Positions 44,491 to 55,140 are shown, numbered from the stretch's first letter. The stretch is DNA of 64,000 bases from Methanobrevibacter sp. (GCF_017409525.1 NZ_JAFQSO010000014.1:62001-126000), one strand, 5' to 3'. Numbers and translations: made by a program. The notes: a model not told the origin generated them from the sequence alone.

Positions 44491-45321
44491 ATGGAATTTC
44501 TAAGACAGAGTGATGTTATTCAATGGAAAGATGGTGAATATAAAACAATTAAAGAAAACAGCGTTGATGATGAATATACTTATTTGTTTATTGATTATTT
44601 GCCTCCAAGAAAGTTTTCCACTTATCCAAAAGATTTGAAAGATTTTGCAATCGGATATTGTTTAGGAGAAGGTTTAATTAAAGATTATTCTGATATCGAA
44701 TCCATCAAATTGGATGGAACAAATGTTCTTGTCACAACAAAACTCACCCACAATCCAGAAGAAGATTTAGAACAGGATGGCATTGTTCAGGAGAGAAAAG
44801 GAAACTGTGAACATGCCTGTGTATGTAGATTGCTTGAATATCAGGGGGTAAATTCAGATAATGCCGGAGGAATCAGATCTGAACTAAAAACTATCGAACC
44901 CAATACTTCAGAATTAAATATAGATGCAACTCAAATTATTAGGGATATTAAACACCTAACCGATGAAGCTAAGATTTGGCAAAAAACTGCCGGAGTCCAT
45001 GTTGCACAATTAAAATATGAAGATAACATTATCATACGTGAAGATGTCAGCCGTCACGTTGCTGTTGATAAGGTAATCGGAGCGGCCGCAAAAGAAGGTT
45101 ATGACTTTTCTAAATCATACATTTCATATAGTGGGAGAATGCCTGCGGACATGTTGATAAAGGTGATACGTGTTGGAATTCCGATAATTATTTCAAATGC
45201 CGCACCTGCATCATCAGGAATTGATGTGGCTAGAGCAGGCAATATCACGATGGTCGGTTTTGTCAGAGACAATAGATTTACAGTCTATACTTCTCCGGAA
45301 CGAGTAAATCTAAAAAAATAG
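44491..45321 (+). CDS. fdhD: formate dehydrogenase accessory sulfurtransferase FdhD
   Basis: Delivers sulfur to the molybdenum/tungsten site of formate dehydrogenase. 276 residues from ATG 44491; upstream in-frame codons from 44395 would read through the promoter. Conserved parts are FAIGYCLGEGLI, KTAGVHVAQL, EDVSRHVAVDKVIG, YSGRMPADML and GIPIIISNAAPASSGI. The cysteine loop is GNCEHACVC rather than the usual CGxCG type, so the sulfur-carrying cysteines differ in spacing. Convergent with the ThiF-like gene. Confidence 0.9.
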   Translation: MEFLRQSDVIQWKDGEYKTIKENSVDDEYTYLFIDYLPPRKFSTYPKDLKDFAIGYCLGEGLIKDYSDIESIKLDGTNVLVTTKLTHNPEEDLEQDGIVQERKGNCEHACVCRLLEYQGVNSDNAGGIRSELKTIEPNTSELNIDATQIIRDIKHLTDEAKIWQKTAGVHVAQLKYEDNIIIREDVSRHVAVDKVIGAAAKEGYDFSKSYISYSGRMPADMLIKVIRVGIPIIISNAAPASSGIDVARAGNITMVGFVRDNRFTVYTSPERVNLKK

Positions 45322-45326
45322 ATGGT

Positions 45327-46082
45327 TTAGAGTTCATCCAGTGAGAATGAACCTAAATCCAATAAATCAAATGTCAATATTTTTGGAGCTACAGTAACCT
45401 TTCCAACTCCAGTAATTATTTTATAAGCTTCAAACGCTTCAAGACAACCAATCAGATTTGGAGTAGGTCCAATGACTGGGGGAACGCCTGAAGTTACATT
45501 TTTTAAGGCGTCAAATGTTTCTTCATTCAGCTCTTTTCCTAATGATGGCAAGTTGAACATTTCTTCATATGTCTTTTCGCTGTTGGGCAAAAATACTGTA
45601 ACTTGGCCTAAAGTTCCATGAATTGCACCGTGGATATATGGAATTCCCTTTTCTTTGGCAGCTCTTGATACGATAACTCTTGTGAGAACATTGTCCAGCG
45701 CATCGATAACGATGTTGGAATCTCCAATTACCTTATCAATGTTTGTCTGGTCCACATGTTCGTTGAATGTAGTGACATTGACATAAGGATTTATCAATCT
45801 TACTTTTTCCTTAGCTACTGCGCTTTTGTCAAGGCCCAAATCAGTTATCAAAGCTAAAGTCTGTCTGTTTAAATTTGATAAGTCAAATGCGTCCTTATCA
45901 ACTAAAACAAGTTCTCCAATTCCCATTCTTGCAAGCATTTCAATTGTTTCCCCACCAATTCCACCGCAGCCAATGACTGTGATTTTGGCATCTTTAAATC
46001 TTTCTTGTTCGCTTCTTGTTACTATGCTCATTTGACGGGAAGCTATTTCCCAATATCCGTCTCCTATGTATCTTGTTGGCAT
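45327..46082 (-). CDS. ThiF/MoeB/HesA family adenylyltransferase (E1-like)
   Basis: Activates the C-terminus of a ubiquitin-like sulfur carrier by adenylation. 251 residues. TVIGCGGIGGETIEMLARMG, LVDKDAFDLSNLNRQ and DALDNVLTR are the nucleotide and catalytic motifs. The zinc CxxC pairs of bacterial MoeB are absent, as in several archaeal and ThiF-type proteins. It follows larE by 8 bases with an AGGTGA site, suggesting shared use in sulfur transfer. The carrier protein is not in this window. Confidence 0.88.
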   Translation of the reverse strand: MPTRYIGDGYWEIASRQMSIVTRSEQERFKDAKITVIGCGGIGGETIEMLARMGIGELVLVDKDAFDLSNLNRQTLALITDLGLDKSAVAKEKVRLINPYVNVTTFNEHVDQTNIDKVIGDSNIVIDALDNVLTRVIVSRAAKEKGIPYIHGAIHGTLGQVTVFLPNSEKTYEEMFNLPSLGKELNEETFDALKNVTSGVPPVIGPTPNLIGCLEAFEAYKIITGVGKVTVAPKILTFDLLDLGSFSLDEL

Positions 46083-46090
46083 TTTTTCAC

Positions 46091-47098
46091 CTAAATATTT
46101 CTTCTAAGTTTTGGCAATATTTCCATAAATTTGTTTAAAGCAATTTCATAAGTTTCTAAATCATGACCTTCAATAAGTCCATCTTCAAATATTGAAATAT
46201 TTTCAAGTTCAATTTTTTCTCCACTATCAAAAATAACTCCTTTGAGCTGTTTTTTTGTATTTTCAAGGTTTATTGTAAATGGAAGTTGATATGTGAATGA
46301 ATTGTTTTCATAGTCGATGTCAATGCTTTCATCATCATCGATTTGTGATAAATTTAAAGCGAGTTTTTCAAATCCTTTGCTTTTTAATTCATCATTAATG
46401 TTATTATATTTATCATCAATTAATAATTCATTTACTTTATCTACTTCAATAATACCAAGTTCTCCTAAATCTCTAACTTTGACGATTTCACAATCAGTGT
46501 TTGCCGAGATATAGTTTTCACAATAGCTGATCCTTTCGATTTTTTCAGGGGTAATCTGCATATTTGTCGGAATTCTAGTTGCAAGGCAAGTTGTTGATTT
46601 GGAGTATGGAATATTATTGTCATTTAAATATTTGTGTATCTCTTTGGAAGTTAGTTTCGCTTCAATGAATGGAGTTTTAAAGTTCTTTTCATATGTTATA
46701 AGAATTCCCGGCCTGTCAATTACCAGATCACTAATGTTATTTCCATCGCAAATAAAGTCAAAGCCATTTTCACTGGCAATCTCTTCAATTTTTGAATACA
46801 TTAGGTTTCTGCAATTGAAGCACCTTTTTGAATCATTGCTTAGGAAATATTCATAATCATTAAAGTCAATTCCGAATATTTCATGTTTTATTCCAAATGA
46901 TTGTGCAAGTTTTTTAGTATTTTCAACAAATCCTTTCGGCATCAATTGATTATCTATAGTTATGGCCAATGTGTCTTTTGCTACTTGGGAAGATAGATAC
47001 CCTATTAATGTAGAATCGGCACCGCCTGAAAAACCAATAACTACTTTTTTGTCCTTTAAAATATCTTTTACAATATTAATTTTCTCTTCTAGGTTCAT
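46091..47098 (-). CDS. larE: LarE-like sulfur transferase of the three-cysteine type
   Basis: LarE proteins insert sulfur into the pincer nucleotide cofactor of lactate racemase. 335 residues: PP-loop FSGGADST (23-30), CFNC with C93 and C96, and C171 in TTCLATRIP. The catalytic cysteine plus a CxxC pair matches the [4Fe-4S] form of LarE, which uses a cluster-bound sulfide instead of sacrificing a cysteine. The last 100 residues are an extra domain. No larA, larB or larC is adjacent, so the substrate could be different. Coupled with a ThiF-like E1. Confidence 0.85.
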   Translation of the reverse strand: MNLEEKINIVKDILKDKKVVIGFSGGADSTLIGYLSSQVAKDTLAITIDNQLMPKGFVENTKKLAQSFGIKHEIFGIDFNDYEYFLSNDSKRCFNCRNLMYSKIEEIASENGFDFICDGNNISDLVIDRPGILITYEKNFKTPFIEAKLTSKEIHKYLNDNNIPYSKSTTCLATRIPTNMQITPEKIERISYCENYISANTDCEIVKVRDLGELGIIEVDKVNELLIDDKYNNINDELKSKGFEKLALNLSQIDDDESIDIDYENNSFTYQLPFTINLENTKKQLKGVIFDSGEKIELENISIFEDGLIEGHDLETYEIALNKFMEILPKLRRNI

Positions 47099-47331
47099 TC
47101 TATCCTCTTTAAATATTCAATGACAACATTTAAATCAAGTTAACTATATCTAATATGTTTGATTTTAAGGTTTATTAAATAATATATCTGAAAAATACAT
47201 TGTTCTTAAATTTTATATAACAATAGTTATTTTTCATAAATAAAAGTTATGTAGTATTATGATATAAATGTTTTGAAAGTATATTAAATTGGATAAAAAA
47301 TAAAAAAAGAGATAATTTCTCATTAGAGAAA

Positions 47332-49428
47332 TTATAATTTGATCTTAATATCGAGTGCACTTGAACCTTCTTCATAAACGAAGATTGGGTTAATATCTAA
47401 CTCGGTAATTTCTGGGAAGTCTAAAGTTAATCTTGCTACCCTTTTGATAGCTTCTTTAACTTCTTCTATATCACAAGGTGCTTCTCCTCTGTATCCTTCA
47501 AGTAATTTGGACACTTTAGTGCTTTCAATTTGCTCATCAATTTCCTGTGAGGATAATCCTTTTGCTAAATTGAAGGACACGTCTTCAATGAGGTTTACAT
47601 AGATTCCACCCATACCGAATGCAATCATCGGTCCAAATTGCTTGTCTTTGATCATACCGACAATCACTTCTTCGCCGGAATCCATCATCTTTTGAACTTC
47701 CACGCCGTCCGGTATGATATCTGGATGTGCAGCTTTTGCATTTGCAATGATTTCATCATATGCAGCTTTCGCTTCATCTTCTGTTTCGATTCCTACCTTT
47801 ACACCGCCAATGTCTGATTTGTGTAAAATTTTATCGGATGCGATTTTAAGCACGACTGGAAATTCCATTTCACGGGCAAGTTTGGCCGCTTCATCAGCAC
47901 TGGTTGATAACTTGATTGGTGCTGCTGAGATTCCATATGCTTCAGCTACAGCGTAAGCTTCACTACCAAGTAAGGTGTCTCTTCCATCTGCAGTTACTTT
48001 TTCGAATATTGCTTTTACAGCATCCTTATCGACGTCATCGATTTTTTCAACAACATCATCATACTGTCTGGCAGGCAATTGTGCATATCTTGTCATTGCT
48101 TCAAGTGCGGTTACTGCAGTTTCCGGGAATACATAAGTTGGAACGCCGTTTGCTCTTAAAGCTTCATTTGCAGCTTCAAATGATGGTCCTCCCATATTTA
48201 CAACGATAATTGGCTTGTCAAATTCTTTTCGCTCTTCAAGTATTGCCTGTGCAATTCCATCAGGGTCGGCTGATGCAGTAGGACAAACCATAATGATTAG
48301 ACTGTCAACATCCTCATTTGCAAGTACGATTTCTAAGGATTCTTTGTATCTGCTTACTGGTGCATCACCCAATACGTCAATAGGGTTTTTAGCACTACCT
48401 TCATCTGTAACGCATTCTTTTAGTCTTGCTGTAGTTTCTTCGTCAAATTGAACAAGTTGCAAACCTACTTTTTCCATTGCATCTACGGTGAGTACTCCTC
48501 CACCACCTGCATTAGTGATAATGGCTACATTATCTCCTTTTGGAAGTGGTGCTTTGGAGAATGCTAAACCTAAGTCAAATAACTCTGCCATAGTTTCCAC
48601 ACGCATGATTCCAGATTGTCTAAATGATGTATCAAATGCCAAATCACTGCCTGCAAGGGCTCCGGTATGTGATGATGCGGCTTCTGCTCCAGCACTGCTT
48701 GAACCAGATTTAAGGATAATGATTGGTTTTTTAACAGCTGTTTCTCTCATTGTTCTTACAAAGTCTTCATCATCTGAGATAGATTCAAGATAACAGATGA
48801 TTACGGCAGTTTCATCATCTTCTGCCAAGTATTGTAACAATTCAATTTCGTTTACGCCTGCTTTGTTACCTAAACTAATTACTTTACTGAATCCAATACC
48901 TGATGTCACACTCCAGTCAATAATTGCAACCATCATTGCTCCACTTTGTGAAATGAATGCAATGTTTCCTGTTGGAGGCATCATCTGTGAGAATGATCCA
49001 TTTAAAGGAGTGTGGGAATCGGTAATTCCTAAACTGTTTGGTCCGATAATGTTAATTCCGTATTCTTCACCAAGTGCTGTTAACTCAGCTTCTAATTTAG
49101 CTCCTTCTCCGCCTATTTCCTTAAATCCTGCGGTAATTACTACCATGTTTTCAACGCCTTTTTCACCACATTCTTTAACGGTAGGGTTTACAAATGGGGA
49201 AGGAATTGTTATGATTGCTAAATCGACATCTCCAGGAATTTCAGTTATGTTCTTATATGCTTTTTTACCTAAAATCTCTCCACCTTTTGGGTTTACTGGA
49301 TATATTTCGCCTTCAAACCCATCATTGATGAGATTATCAACAATAATGTATCCTACTTTTCCAGGGGTATTGGAAGCACCAATGACCGCCACGGATTCAG
49401 GTTTAAACATTCTTTCGAGGTCTTTCAT
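47332..49428 (-). CDS. acd: ADP-forming acetate/acyl-CoA synthetase, fused alpha-beta
   Basis: 698 residues. N-terminal CoA-binding Rossmann domain (SVAVIGASNTPGKVG), succinyl-CoA-ligase-like region with the phosphohistidine motif SSHTGALAGSD near residue 255, and a C-terminal ATP-grasp domain (about 480-698, FPVVLKIASDKILHKSDIGG). It converts acyl-CoA, ADP and phosphate to the acid, ATP and CoA, or the reverse. Both subunits are fused in one chain, as in many methanogens. AAGGAG precedes the start; a palindromic region lies just upstream. Confidence 0.9.
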   Translation of the reverse strand: MKDLERMFKPESVAVIGASNTPGKVGYIIVDNLINDGFEGEIYPVNPKGGEILGKKAYKNITEIPGDVDLAIITIPSPFVNPTVKECGEKGVENMVVITAGFKEIGGEGAKLEAELTALGEEYGINIIGPNSLGITDSHTPLNGSFSQMMPPTGNIAFISQSGAMMVAIIDWSVTSGIGFSKVISLGNKAGVNEIELLQYLAEDDETAVIICYLESISDDEDFVRTMRETAVKKPIIILKSGSSSAGAEAASSHTGALAGSDLAFDTSFRQSGIMRVETMAELFDLGLAFSKAPLPKGDNVAIITNAGGGGVLTVDAMEKVGLQLVQFDEETTARLKECVTDEGSAKNPIDVLGDAPVSRYKESLEIVLANEDVDSLIIMVCPTASADPDGIAQAILEERKEFDKPIIVVNMGGPSFEAANEALRANGVPTYVFPETAVTALEAMTRYAQLPARQYDDVVEKIDDVDKDAVKAIFEKVTADGRDTLLGSEAYAVAEAYGISAAPIKLSTSADEAAKLAREMEFPVVLKIASDKILHKSDIGGVKVGIETEDEAKAAYDEIIANAKAAHPDIIPDGVEVQKMMDSGEEVIVGMIKDKQFGPMIAFGMGGIYVNLIEDVSFNLAKGLSSQEIDEQIESTKVSKLLEGYRGEAPCDIEEVKEAIKRVARLTLDFPEITELDINPIFVYEEGSSALDIKIKL

Positions 49429-49756
49429 AAGTTTTTCTCCTTATAATTTTTGTTAACATTATTTATATTTATAATGATAAATAATTAACAATTATTATAA
49501 TTATATTTATTGTTATATTGAATATTTAAATATATTGTTTAAACATCATTCTAAATTCTTATTAAATAAATTCCATGCTTGTTTATTCTTTTTTATATTA
49601 ATTGAAATATTTAATTTGGTATAATTAAAAATTGATTTTAATAATTTTTTCTTTTAAAACAGTTTTTCGGTTAAACTATTTAATAGATGATTAATATAAT
49701 TATATAATAATTAATAAATTTTTGATATTTTAAAATATCTAATTAGGGGAATATTA
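49429..49756. promoter_or_regulatory. divergent promoter gap with palindromes upstream of acd
   Basis: No gene seen. GTTAACATTATTTAT (49452-49466) is nearly mirrored by ATAAATAATTAAC (49477-49489), and directly beyond it AACAAT...ATTGTT frames another AT-rich symmetry (about 49487-49514). These are possible operators for acd, but the base composition makes chance symmetry likely. TATA-like sequences for both directions are abundant. Confidence 0.4.
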
Positions 49757-50677
49757 ATGAGCTTAATTATTGCTTACATAGGTAAAAAAGGATGTGTGAT
49801 GGCTGGAGATAAAAGAAAGATTGGATACTTTGGTGATAAAAAGAATTTAGAAATTTTAGAAAAAGAATTGTATGATGGAACTATAAAAGATGATGATGAG
49901 TTTCAAAATAGGGCCGGCGAATTGGGGATTTCTCTCAAAATTACTGATGATGCCAGCAAATTAAAAATTGTTGGAAATACAGTAAGGGGCGAAGTAAGTA
50001 CCAAAGGAACTTTTGAGACAAAACGCAGAAGAATATACGGAACAACTAATGGTTATCAAATTGTTGAATTATTAGGTTCCGAGACAAAATCACGTAATTC
50101 TGGAGAAAAAGGCATAATCATTTTTGGAAACAATTATGCAAAACAATTGGCTCAAACTCTCATTCAAAGAAAATGGAAAGCTAGTCAAAGTTTGAAATAC
50201 ATGGGGGAAGTATTCGAGGATATTTTGGCCGAAGTCGCTTCTAAAACACCAACAGTCGGTGATAAGTTTGACACATTGCTTCAACAGCCTAAATATGATG
50301 CTTCCGAAGCTCAAAGACACCTTAATGTGACAATTGATAATGACATTAAGGTATTGGTTAAATTCAGACAGGAATTGACAGAACAGTTAGTTCAGCAAAA
50401 TATCGCAATTGACATGGCCAATAAAATCATTGAAAAAGGTGAAGTAGGTAAAGTTGTTTCCGTTGATGGAAACATGCTCTTTGTCCAGCTTAATGATAAG
50501 ACACAGGCAATGGATGGAAATTGGAAACAGAAGGCGGCGCCTGGTCAAAATGTATTGATGTTTACTGATAATGGTGATGTTAAAATTGGGGATAAAGTTA
50601 TCATCGAAGATGAGAACCTTTGCCTTAAAAAAGATAAGTCACCTCTAAAATGCGATATAATTTTATGTTCATTGTGA
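49757..50677 (+). CDS. DUF2121 family protein, Ntn-hydrolase-like N-terminus
   Basis: 306 residues, a methanogen-conserved family. The N-terminus SLIIAYIGKKGCVMAGDKR resembles the first strands of proteasome-type Ntn hydrolases but without an obvious N-terminal nucleophile Thr. A long helical stretch (about 140-225) and a C-terminal beta-barrel (GEVGKVVSVDGNMLFVQLN) follow. Function unknown. Twelve bases before an MBL-fold gene. Confidence 0.7.
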   Translation: MSLIIAYIGKKGCVMAGDKRKIGYFGDKKNLEILEKELYDGTIKDDDEFQNRAGELGISLKITDDASKLKIVGNTVRGEVSTKGTFETKRRRIYGTTNGYQIVELLGSETKSRNSGEKGIIIFGNNYAKQLAQTLIQRKWKASQSLKYMGEVFEDILAEVASKTPTVGDKFDTLLQQPKYDASEAQRHLNVTIDNDIKVLVKFRQELTEQLVQQNIAIDMANKIIEKGEVGKVVSVDGNMLFVQLNDKTQAMDGNWKQKAAPGQNVLMFTDNGDVKIGDKVIIEDENLCLKKDKSPLKCDIILCSL

Positions 50678-50689
50678 TCGGGGATTTAA

Positions 50690-51613
50690 ATGAAGATAAC
50701 ATTTTTAGGTAGTGGAGGTGGAAGATTTTCCGCCATTTCACAGCGAAGAATGACAGGGGGATTCCGTATTGATAATTTGGGTGGAAAAAATTATCATATT
50801 GACCCAGGTCCAGGAGCTCTCGTGAGGTCTTATCAGTTCGGTTTTGATCCTCGTAATTTAAGCGGTGTTTTCATCACTCATGCGCACACTGATCATTATA
50901 ATGATGCAGAAATTCTTATTGAAGCCATGACTAGGGGAATGACAAGAGAATTCGGAACTATATTTGGAAGTTCAAGTGTTTTGGATGGTTTTGAATCTTG
51001 GGGTCCTTGCATATCAAAATATCACCAGTCAAAGTCTAATAGGGTACTTTTAGAACCTGGCAAAACTGTTGAATTAGATAACATTAAGGTTAAGGGCACT
51101 AAAACAGAACATGGTGACCCAACTGGCTCTGGTTTTCAGATAGATTATAATGGATTTAAAGTTTCATACACTTCTGACACTGGATACTTCGATGAGTTGC
51201 ATGAGTATCATGATGGTTCCGATATTTTGATAGCCAGTGTTTTAAGGCCGGGCAACAAATCAATCAATGGGCATATGTGCACTCGCGATTTCATAGATTT
51301 AATCAATGAAGTGAAACCAAAAGTTGCTGTAATGACTCATTTGGGTTTAAAAATGATTTCAAACAATCCTGTCACTGAAGCCAAGAAGATTTCAAAACAG
51401 ACTGGCGTTAAGACTATCGCCGCATTTGACGGATTGTCTTTTAATGTAAATTACAACAACCCTAGGAGATTCAGAATTATTTCTCTAAAGGATGTGGATT
51501 CTCCAAGTCACAGCACTAATCATAAGATGTTTAAAAATGAGAGGAGAAACTCCTATCAATTGGCTTTTAAGCATAATGAATTTGATGAAGTTTCATTCAT
51601 GAAGAAACGTTAG
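50690..51613 (+). CDS. MBL-fold metallo-hydrolase
   Basis: 307 residues. [13 protein letters not shown] is the HxHxDH zinc motif; [12 protein letters not shown] and YTSDTGYF carry further ligands, and MTHLGLKM may supply the last histidine. FLGSGGG at the start is typical of RNase Z-like members. The C-terminal 50 residues are basic. Substrate unknown. Its stop overlaps the convergent aroC stop. Confidence 0.85.
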   Translation: MKITFLGSGGGRFSAISQRRMTGGFRIDNLGGKNYHIDPGPGALVRSYQFGFDPRNLSGVFITHAHTDHYNDAEILIEAMTRGMTREFGTIFGSSSVLDGFESWGPCISKYHQSKSNRVLLEPGKTVELDNIKVKGTKTEHGDPTGSGFQIDYNGFKVSYTSDTGYFDELHEYHDGSDILIASVLRPGNKSINGHMCTRDFIDLINEVKPKVAVMTHLGLKMISNNPVTEAKKISKQTGVKTIAAFDGLSFNVNYNNPRRFRIISLKDVDSPSHSTNHKMFKNERRNSYQLAFKHNEFDEVSFMKKR

Positions 51614-52710
51614 ATCTGTTTTTCCAAGTTTGTTGGATGGATGAATCCTGAGCGAATCATATGGTCTGCAAGGATAATTGCAGTACTTGATTCGGCTACT
51701 GCTGTCACTCTTGGACAGATGCAGGGGTCATGCCTTCCTTTGATTTCTATTTTTTCATTTTCCATTTTTTCCAGATTAACTGAATCTTGACATTTGGAAA
51801 TTGATGGCGTTGGTTTTACTGCAATTCTTGAAATTATTGGCATTCCATTGCTCATTCCGCCAATAATTCCTCCAGAATTGTTCGTTTTGGTAGTGACATT
51901 ACCATTTTCAATTTGGTATTCGTCGTTGATTTCTGATGCGGTTTTGTTAGCCACATCAAATCCAAGTCCGATTTCAACGCCCTTGACAGAACCGATGTTC
52001 ATTAAAATTCTTGCAAGGTCACCATCAAGCCTTTCAAAGACAGGCTCTCCAAGACCTTTTGGAACTCCAGCAGCTATTGTTTCAACAATCCCGCCAATTG
52101 AATCTCCTTGCTGTTTTTTATCTAATATGAGCTCTTCCATTTTTTCTGCCGCATTCAGGTCAGCGCAGCGAATTGGATTTTTTTCAACATTTTCTTTAAT
52201 GGTATTAAAATCTTGAGGCTCTGATTTAATGTCTCCAATTTGAACTACATGTGATATGATTTCAATATTTTGTGTTTCTAAGAGCTTTTTGGCTATTGCT
52301 CCTCCGATAACGTGCCCTATAGTTATTCTACCGCTGCCTCGACCTCCTCCATTGTAGTCGTAGTTGCCGTATTTGCTCATCCATCCAAAATCTCCATGGG
52401 ATGGGCGGGGGGTGTTTTTAAACATGGAATAATCTTTGGAGTGCTGGTTTTTATTGAAAATTACTCCTGCAATAGGTGTCCCGTCAGTTTTCCCTTCAAA
52501 AATTCCAGAAAGTATTTCCACTTCATCTGCTTCTTTTCTAGGAGTGGTAACACTACTGGTTCCAGGTTTTCTTTTATCCAGTTCTTTTTGGATATCTTCA
52601 GCACTCAATTCAAGATTGGCTGGACATCCGTCAACAATGGCTCCAACAGCTTTTCCGTGGCTAGCTCCAAAACTTGTTATTTTAAATTTTTCTCCAATTG
52701 AATTTGACAT
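51610..52710 (-). CDS. aroC: chorismate synthase
   Basis: Last shared step of aromatic amino acid synthesis, FMN-dependent. 366 residues from ATG 52710, which follows AAGAGG; an upstream ATG would add ten residues. Blocks: [60 protein letters not shown] and RHDPCICPR. Divergent from hemB, convergent with the MBL-fold gene. Confidence 0.95.
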   Translation of the reverse strand: MSNSIGEKFKITSFGASHGKAVGAIVDGCPANLELSAEDIQKELDKRKPGTSSVTTPRKEADEVEILSGIFEGKTDGTPIAGVIFNKNQHSKDYSMFKNTPRPSHGDFGWMSKYGNYDYNGGGRGSGRITIGHVIGGAIAKKLLETQNIEIISHVVQIGDIKSEPQDFNTIKENVEKNPIRCADLNAAEKMEELILDKKQQGDSIGGIVETIAAGVPKGLGEPVFERLDGDLARILMNIGSVKGVEIGLGFDVANKTASEINDEYQIENGNVTTKTNNSGGIIGGMSNGMPIISRIAVKPTPSISKCQDSVNLEKMENEKIEIKGRHDPCICPRVTAVAESSTAIILADHMIRSGFIHPTNLEKQI

Positions 52711-52819
52711 TTTTAGCCTCTTTTTAATAACTAATTGCATTATATATTTTTTAAATTATATATATTTAGTAAAAATTTTAAATAATTTCAAAATCAAAAT
52801 TATTTATTAAGTGATAATT

Positions 52820-53824
52820 ATGGAATTTCCAACTACAAGAATGAGAAGATTAAGGAAAAATGCTAAAATCAGAGATATTGTACGCGAAACCAAACTTCAA
52901 AAAGAAGATTTGATATATCCGATTTATTTTAAGGAAGAGCTTCAGGAAATGGAAAAGGAAGAAATTTCATCCCTTCCAGGTGAGTTCAGATATTCTCTTG
53001 ATGCAGGCGTTGAATTTGCAAAGCAACTTGAAGATAAAGGCTTAAAATCTATTATTGTCTTTGGAATACCGAAAGAAGAAACAAAGGATGAAATAGCCTC
53101 TCCAGATTATTCCGCAACAGGCATTGTTCAAAAAGCCATCAGAAAGCTTAAAAAAGAGACTAATTTGGTTGTTATCAGTGACGTATGCTTATGCCAGTAC
53201 ACTTCTCATGGACATTGTGGTATGATTAGGGAAAATGACGATACTGATGACGGAATCGAAATATTGAATGATGAATCACTTCCATACATTGCAAAGGTTG
53301 CCTTGTCTCATGCGGAAGCTGGAGCAGACATTGTTGCACCTTCAGACATGATGGACGGCAGAGTTGGAGCCATCAGGCAAACCTTGGATGATGAAGGATA
53401 TGAAAATGTAATGATTATGTCCTATTCGGCCAAATATGCATCAGCATTTTATGAACCGTTCAGGGTTGCGGCCTGTTCATCACCTCATTTGGGCGATAGG
53501 AAATCCTATCAGATGGATCCTGGAAATTCCTTAGAAGCAATCAGGGAGTGTGAACTTGATGTAATTGAGGGAACCGACTTTTTGATGGTAAAGCCTGCAC
53601 TTCCATACTTGGATGTTGTACGCATGGTCAGAGATGAGTTCATGTTGCCTCTTGTTGCATATAATGTGAGTGGAGAATATTCCATGATTATGGCAGCCAT
53701 CGAAAAAGGATTTTTAACTGAAAGAGCTATTTTGGAATCTTTGCTTTCAATCAAAAGAGCTGGAGCAGATTTAATTATCACTAACTTTGCACCTTACCTG
53801 CTTTTCAACGAGTTGATAGAATGA
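52820..53824 (+). CDS. hemB: porphobilinogen synthase (delta-aminolevulinate dehydratase)
   Basis: Condenses two 5-aminolevulinates to porphobilinogen for tetrapyrroles such as F430 and cobamides. 334 residues from ATG 52820. Zinc motif [14 protein letters not shown], Schiff-base lysines in [15 protein letters not shown] and [10 protein letters not shown]. The GTG at 52811 sits in the AGTGAT ribosome site. Four-base overlap with the CitG-like gene. Confidence 0.95.
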   Translation: MEFPTTRMRRLRKNAKIRDIVRETKLQKEDLIYPIYFKEELQEMEKEEISSLPGEFRYSLDAGVEFAKQLEDKGLKSIIVFGIPKEETKDEIASPDYSATGIVQKAIRKLKKETNLVVISDVCLCQYTSHGHCGMIRENDDTDDGIEILNDESLPYIAKVALSHAEAGADIVAPSDMMDGRVGAIRQTLDDEGYENVMIMSYSAKYASAFYEPFRVAACSSPHLGDRKSYQMDPGNSLEAIRECELDVIEGTDFLMVKPALPYLDVVRMVRDEFMLPLVAYNVSGEYSMIMAAIEKGFLTERAILESLLSIKRAGADLIITNFAPYLLFNELIE

Positions 53825-54699
53825 AAGCATCTGAAATTGCAAAAATCGCACAAATCGCTTCTGCACTGGAAGTAAGTGGTTATCCAAAACCGGGTAATGT
53901 CCACAGGACCCGTGATTATGATGATATGGAGTTTGAAGACTTTGTAATCAGTGGGATTGTAATTGGTGACACCATTCGTGAAGCGTGCACGGATGTCGAT
54001 ATTGAAAATCCAAAATTGGGTAAATACATCCTGCAGGCAGTGGCTGAAACAGACAGGTGGATTAAGAATAACACCAACCTTGGTATTGTAATGATGACAA
54101 CCCCTATTGCTGTTGCAGCGGCCATAAGTGATGATTTTGATGAAATAAGGGAAAACATTAAGTTGCTGATGTCTAAAACTTCTGTTGATGATGCATGTGA
54201 TTTGTATGATGCGATAAACATCGCCGATGCCGGAGGAATGGGAGACCAGGATGAATATGATGTGGCCAGTGACAATGCAAAAAAGGAGTTGAGGGACAAC
54301 AATCAGACAATGTTTGATGTTTTGAAAATCTCCGCTCCATGGGATATGCTGGCCCGCGAGATGACTTCAGACATGCCCGCCGTTTTTGAAATTGGCTATC
54401 CCACATACCATGAACTGAAGCAGGAGAAGTCCCAGAATGATGCCTGCGTTTTGACATTCCTTACAATATTGTCACAGGTTCCAGATACATTGATTTCTAG
54501 AAAATATGGTTCGGATGAGGCATTGAAAATCTCCATGATGACAAGGGATTTGCTTAACTTAAGAGATGAGCCAGATTTTGACGAAAGACTTAAGGAATTC
54601 GATGATTATCTATTCAAAAACAAGTATAATCCTGGAACCACAGCTGATTTGACAGCAGCATCAATCTTTGTTAGCTATCTGAAATCAAATTTTGAATAA
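53821..54699 (+). CDS. CitG/MdcB-family triphosphoribosyl-dephospho-CoA synthase-like protein
   Basis: 292 residues. Family blocks: [28 protein letters not shown], and the late [18 protein letters not shown]. CitG makes the citrate lyase prosthetic group in bacteria, but methanogens generally lack citrate lyase, and none is here, so the archaeal members likely act on a different nucleotide-type substrate. Overlaps hemB by four bases. Confidence 0.82.
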   Translation: MKASEIAKIAQIASALEVSGYPKPGNVHRTRDYDDMEFEDFVISGIVIGDTIREACTDVDIENPKLGKYILQAVAETDRWIKNNTNLGIVMMTTPIAVAAAISDDFDEIRENIKLLMSKTSVDDACDLYDAINIADAGGMGDQDEYDVASDNAKKELRDNNQTMFDVLKISAPWDMLAREMTSDMPAVFEIGYPTYHELKQEKSQNDACVLTFLTILSQVPDTLISRKYGSDEALKISMMTRDLLNLRDEPDFDERLKEFDDYLFKNKYNPGTTADLTAASIFVSYLKSNFE

Positions 54700-54720
54700 T
54701 GTGTTTGATGGAATAGTAAT

Positions 54721-55140
54721 CTATTCCTCATTAATTATTTCTTTTGTAATTTTTGAAGCCGATTCAACCATTTTTGGGCAAAATTCTTTAAATAAATGGT
54801 TTTCAACGGCAAATTTTACTCCTACTTGTGTTGTAATATCACAATTAAGTAATTCATTGCAGATGTATGACCCGTTTTCTTTTTTAAATTCATCTAAAAA
54901 TCTTTCACAGGATTCATCACTTTTGGCTTTATTTTCACCAAATTTTAAACCTAAAGCCATTAAAGCACCAGTGCACGCTCCACAAACTTCTCCTTTTCGC
55001 ATTCCACTTCCAAAACATGCTCCAATTTTTAAAGCTTGTTTTTTTTCAAGCCCTAAATTAGGTGAAAATGCTGCAAATACTGCTTGCGAACACCTGTAAC
55101 CATTTTTAAATAATTTGATTGCTTCGTTAATTTCACTCAT
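54721..55140 (-). CDS. C_GCAxxG_C_C family protein
   Basis: 139 residues from ATG 55140. Cysteines in YRCSQAVFAAF, KIGACFGSGM, VCGACTGALMALG, SCERF, SYICNELLNCD and EFCPKM match the C-GCAxxG-C-C redox or metal-binding family. Function unknown; small proteins of this type are common in anaerobes. An in-frame ATG at 55161 would add seven residues. Neither start has a clear ribosome site. Confidence 0.82.
   Translation of the reverse strand: MSEINEAIKLFKNGYRCSQAVFAAFSPNLGLEKKQALKIGACFGSGMRKGEVCGACTGALMALGLKFGENKAKSDESCERFLDEFKKENGSYICNELLNCDITTQVGVKFAVENHLFKEFCPKMVESASKITKEIINEE

Noticed and set aside
48797-49456. 219-codon plus-strand open frame opposite acd
   Set aside because: Antisense shadow of the conserved synthetase; translation lacks a recognisable domain.
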